Positions 6,960-8,371 of a DNA stretch of 8,371 bases are shown piece after piece. Positions within the stretch are counted from its first letter, which is position 1. Each line of letters opens with the position of its first letter. The stretch comes from Brevundimonas sp. UBA5866. GTDB lineage: Bacteria; Pseudomonadota; Alphaproteobacteria; Caulobacterales; Caulobacteraceae. The stretch lies in assembly GCF_002432125.1 (NCBI RefSeq), contig NZ_DJFS01000023.1:1-8371 (forward strand), read 5' to 3'. A program made the position numbers and the translations under genes. The notes under the pieces are model-generated. The model did not search any database and was not told the DNA's origin. It was given only the letters and a program-made list of their open reading frames with translations.

Positions 6960-7065
6960 GATTGCTCTTTAAGATTAGCTATTTATAATACAAATAATAA
7001 CACAGATTTATTAGAATTACCAATCGCACGATGGTCTTTCTGGCTCAAAAGCCTAAAGACGAAGT
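6960..7065. promoter_or_regulatory. AT-rich divergent promoter region
   Basis: Bases 6961-7020 contain only 12 G or C by hand count (20%). On the plus strand TTGCTC (6962-6967), a 16-base spacer and TATAAT (6984-6989, a perfect -10 box) could drive the oxygenase-like gene, leaving a leader of about 70 bases. On the minus strand TTGGTA (7018-7023), an 18-base spacer and TATTAT (6994-6999) could drive the small gene, with a leader of about 25 bases. Because the tract is so AT-rich, such matches can arise by chance. Both look more like the general sigma-70 form than the Caulobacter-type promoter seen before ettA. Confidence 0.4.
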
Positions 7066-7677
7066 ATGTCTATCCGCACCCTCTTCCCTACCCAGATCTA
7101 CGAAACTTCCGTCGCCGCCGACAAAGGCTGGGCCGAGCTGCATGAGGAGCTGCTCGATCTCTGCCTCGTGATGGGCGAAGAGGACGAGGCGGGCATCAAA
7201 TGGTGCGAGGACAACCACTATCCGGGCTATACCTCCTATGGCTCGATCAATGACCTGCCCCAGCGTTTCCCCGAGTTTGCCGAGCTGAAGCGCATCCTCG
7301 ACAGGCACGCGGCGGCCTACGCCAAGGCGCTGAACTTCGATCTGGCGCGCAAGCCCAAGTTGGACAACCTGTGGGTCAACATCCTGATGCCGGGTGGTGG
7401 CCACACGGGGCATATTCACCCGCACTCGATCATTTCCGGCACCATCTACATCCACATCCCCGACGGCGCGTCCTCGCTGAAGATGGAAGACCCGCGCCTT
7501 GTCATGATGATGAACCGCCCCGGCGTGACCGAGGCCGCGACCGAGGCCGAAAAGCCGTTCGTCTATCTGAAGCCGCAGGTCGGAACGATCCTGATGTGGG
7601 AAAGCTGGCTGCGCCACGAAGTCCCCGCCAACCGCGCCACCGAGCAACGCATCTCGATCAGCTTCAACTACAGCTAA
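7066..7677 (+). CDS. TIGR02466-type putative 2-oxoglutarate/Fe(II) oxygenase
   Basis: The 203-residue protein matches the TIGR02466 family of putative 2OG-Fe(II) dioxygenases, whose substrates are largely unknown. It begins with the family-like N-terminus IRTLFPTQIYE. The diagnostic core is LWVNILMPGGGHTGHIHPHSIISGTIYI (102-129), where His116 and His118 are the likely first metal ligands, followed by SGTIYIHIP. A late His184 in WLRHEVPANR would be the distal metal ligand, and Arg195 in EQRISISFNYS would bind the 2-oxoglutarate carboxylate. The family usually has Asn where His120 stands, so the site is an H-x-H-x-H run; this is from memory of the family. ATG 7066 gives the expected start, but its ribosome binding site (AAAGACGA) is weak. 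The gene is GC-rich, unlike the AT-rich region just before it. It may be expressed alone, since a promoter precedes the next gene. Confidence 0.85.
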   Translation: MSIRTLFPTQIYETSVAADKGWAELHEELLDLCLVMGEEDEAGIKWCEDNHYPGYTSYGSINDLPQRFPEFAELKRILDRHAAAYAKALNFDLARKPKLDNLWVNILMPGGGHTGHIHPHSIISGTIYIHIPDGASSLKMEDPRLVMMMNRPGVTEAATEAEKPFVYLKPQVGTILMWESWLRHEVPANRATEQRISISFNYS

Positions 7678-7717
7678 AACCGTACTACTTTTTGTGGGAT
7701 TGTCACGCAAAGCGGTC

Positions 7718-7736
7718 GGGCGAGATTTGCCCTTTT
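7718..7736 (+). terminator. Weak terminator-like hairpin after the oxygenase-like gene
   Basis: GGGC (7718-7721) can pair with GCCC (7729-7732) around a 7-base loop, followed by TTTT (7733-7736). The 4-bp stem is short, so termination is doubtful. It overlaps the -35 element of the candidate ettA promoter. Confidence 0.2.
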
Positions 7737-7755
7737 GGCCCCCAATCGCTACATC
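7727..7755 (+). promoter_or_regulatory. Caulobacter-type housekeeping promoter of ettA
   Basis: TTGCCCT (7727-7733), a 14-base spacer, and GCTACATC (7748-7755) match the Caulobacter housekeeping form TTGaCgS, 10-14 bases, GCTAnAWC. The -10 part fits at every defined position. The transcript would start about 40 bases before the ettA ATG at 7804. This indicates ettA is transcribed separately from the upstream oxygenase-like gene. Confidence 0.55.
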
Positions 7756-7803
7756 CCCCTGCAACTCTCCCAATTCCTCTGAATCAAGGGCGCGACGCAC
7801 CGA

Positions 7804-8371
7804 ATGGCGCAACAATATATTTTCCAGATGCAGGGCCTGACCAAGGCCTACCCCGGCGGCAAGAAAGTCTTCGAGAACATCTGGCTCAGCTTCTACAACG
7901 ACGCCAAGATCGGCGTGGTCGGCGTGAACGGCTCGGGTAAGTCCACCCTGCTGAAGATCATGGCTGGCCTCGACACCGAGTTCCAAGGCGAGGCGCGCGC
8001 CGCTGACGGCATCAAGCGCGGCTATCTGGAACAGGAACCGAAGCTGGACGACAGCCTGAACGTCCGCGAGAACGTCGAAGCCTGGTGCGAAGAAAAGCAG
8101 TGGGTGAACCGTTTCAACCAGATCGCTGCCGAGCTGGGTGAAAACTACACCGACGAACTCATGGAAGAGATGACCGCTCTCCAGGAGAAGATCGACGCCG
8201 CCGACGTGTGGGACATCGACAGCCGTATCGAAATGGCTATGGGCGCCCTGCGCTGCCCGCCGGACGACTGGGCCGTGACCAACCTGTCGGGTGGTGAAAA
8301 GCGCCGCGTCGCCCTCGCCCGTCTGCTGCTGTCGAAGCCCGACATGCTGCTGATGGACGAACCGACCAACC
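7804..8371 (+). CDS. ettA: Energy-dependent translational throttle protein EttA (ABC-F), 3' end cut by window edge
   Basis: EttA is a cytosolic ABC-F ATPase that binds the ribosomal E site and gates the first peptide-bond step according to the ATP/ADP level. The first 189 codons are present, covering most of the first nucleotide-binding domain. Visible are the start AQQYIFQMQGLTKAYPGGK, Walker A GVNGSGKST (40-48), the Q-loop region YLEQEPKLD (74-82), the EttA-type inserted helical segment at about 86-145 (the 'arm' region), the ABC signature LSGGEKRRVALARLLL (161-176), and Walker B MLLMDEPTN (181-189). The QEP block and the arm insert point to EttA rather than Uup or other ABC-F members. ATG 7804 gives the standard N-terminus; the only purine-rich stretch (AAGGGCG) is about 12 bases upstream, so the ribosome binding site is weak. 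The second ATPase domain is beyond the window. Confidence 0.96.
   Translation, partial: MAQQYIFQMQGLTKAYPGGKKVFENIWLSFYNDAKIGVVGVNGSGKSTLLKIMAGLDTEFQGEARAADGIKRGYLEQEPKLDDSLNVRENVEAWCEEKQWVNRFNQIAAELGENYTDELMEEMTALQEKIDAADVWDIDSRIEMAMGALRCPPDDWAVTNLSGGEKRRVALARLLLSKPDMLLMDEPTN

Noticed and set aside
6960..7020. Possible CtrA site at TTAA near 6969-6972
   Set aside because: Only one half of the TTAA-N7-TTAA pattern is present, and half-sites are expected by chance in 80% AT sequence.
7045..7986. Minus-strand ORF of about 313 codons across the oxygenase-like gene and ettA
   Set aside because: It spans two well-supported plus-strand genes and the promoter between them, with no recognisable domain.

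Overview
The window looks like chromosomal DNA of an alphaproteobacterium. MreB, the class I-beta aminotransferase and the divergent ispB/trmN6-like pair resemble those of Caulobacterales, and one promoter fits the Caulobacter housekeeping form. This placement rests on remembered protein resemblance and GC-rich codon use, not on a database search. Most genes are GC-rich; an AT-rich patch at about 6711-7065 stands out.

Layout. (1) 1-2134, minus strand: mreB followed by mreC, the start of the rod-shape operon. mreC runs off the left edge. A 13-bp hairpin with one mismatch lies between the two genes, and a candidate promoter lies upstream of mreB. (2) 2409-3122, minus: a VTT/TVP38-family (DedA-like) membrane protein with a TTG start. 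(3) 3123-3500: no confident gene. It holds fragments of a possible broken small minus-strand ORF, and a strong Shine-Dalgarno plus ATG that is in frame with the next gene. (4) 3501-4706, plus: an aspartate/prephenate-type aminotransferase with a clear intrinsic terminator. (5) 4833-5864, minus: a long-chain polyprenyl diphosphate synthase (ubiquinone side chain) with its own terminator facing the previous one. (6) 5926-6696, plus: a TrmN6-like methyltransferase, divergent from ispB. (7) 6711-6959, minus: an unrecognised 82-residue ORF at about 45% GC, next to an intergenic stretch of about 80% AT. (8) 7066-7677, plus: a TIGR02466-type putative 2OG-Fe(II) oxygenase. (9) 7804 to the right edge, plus: the N-terminal part of the ABC-F translation factor EttA, preceded by a good Caulobacter-like promoter.

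Most genes are housekeeping: cell shape, amino-acid metabolism, quinone synthesis, RNA methylation and translation control. No multi-gene novel system is apparent. The most open parts are the AT-rich orphan gene beside the oxygenase, the 3123-3500 gap, and the mreB-mreC hairpin.
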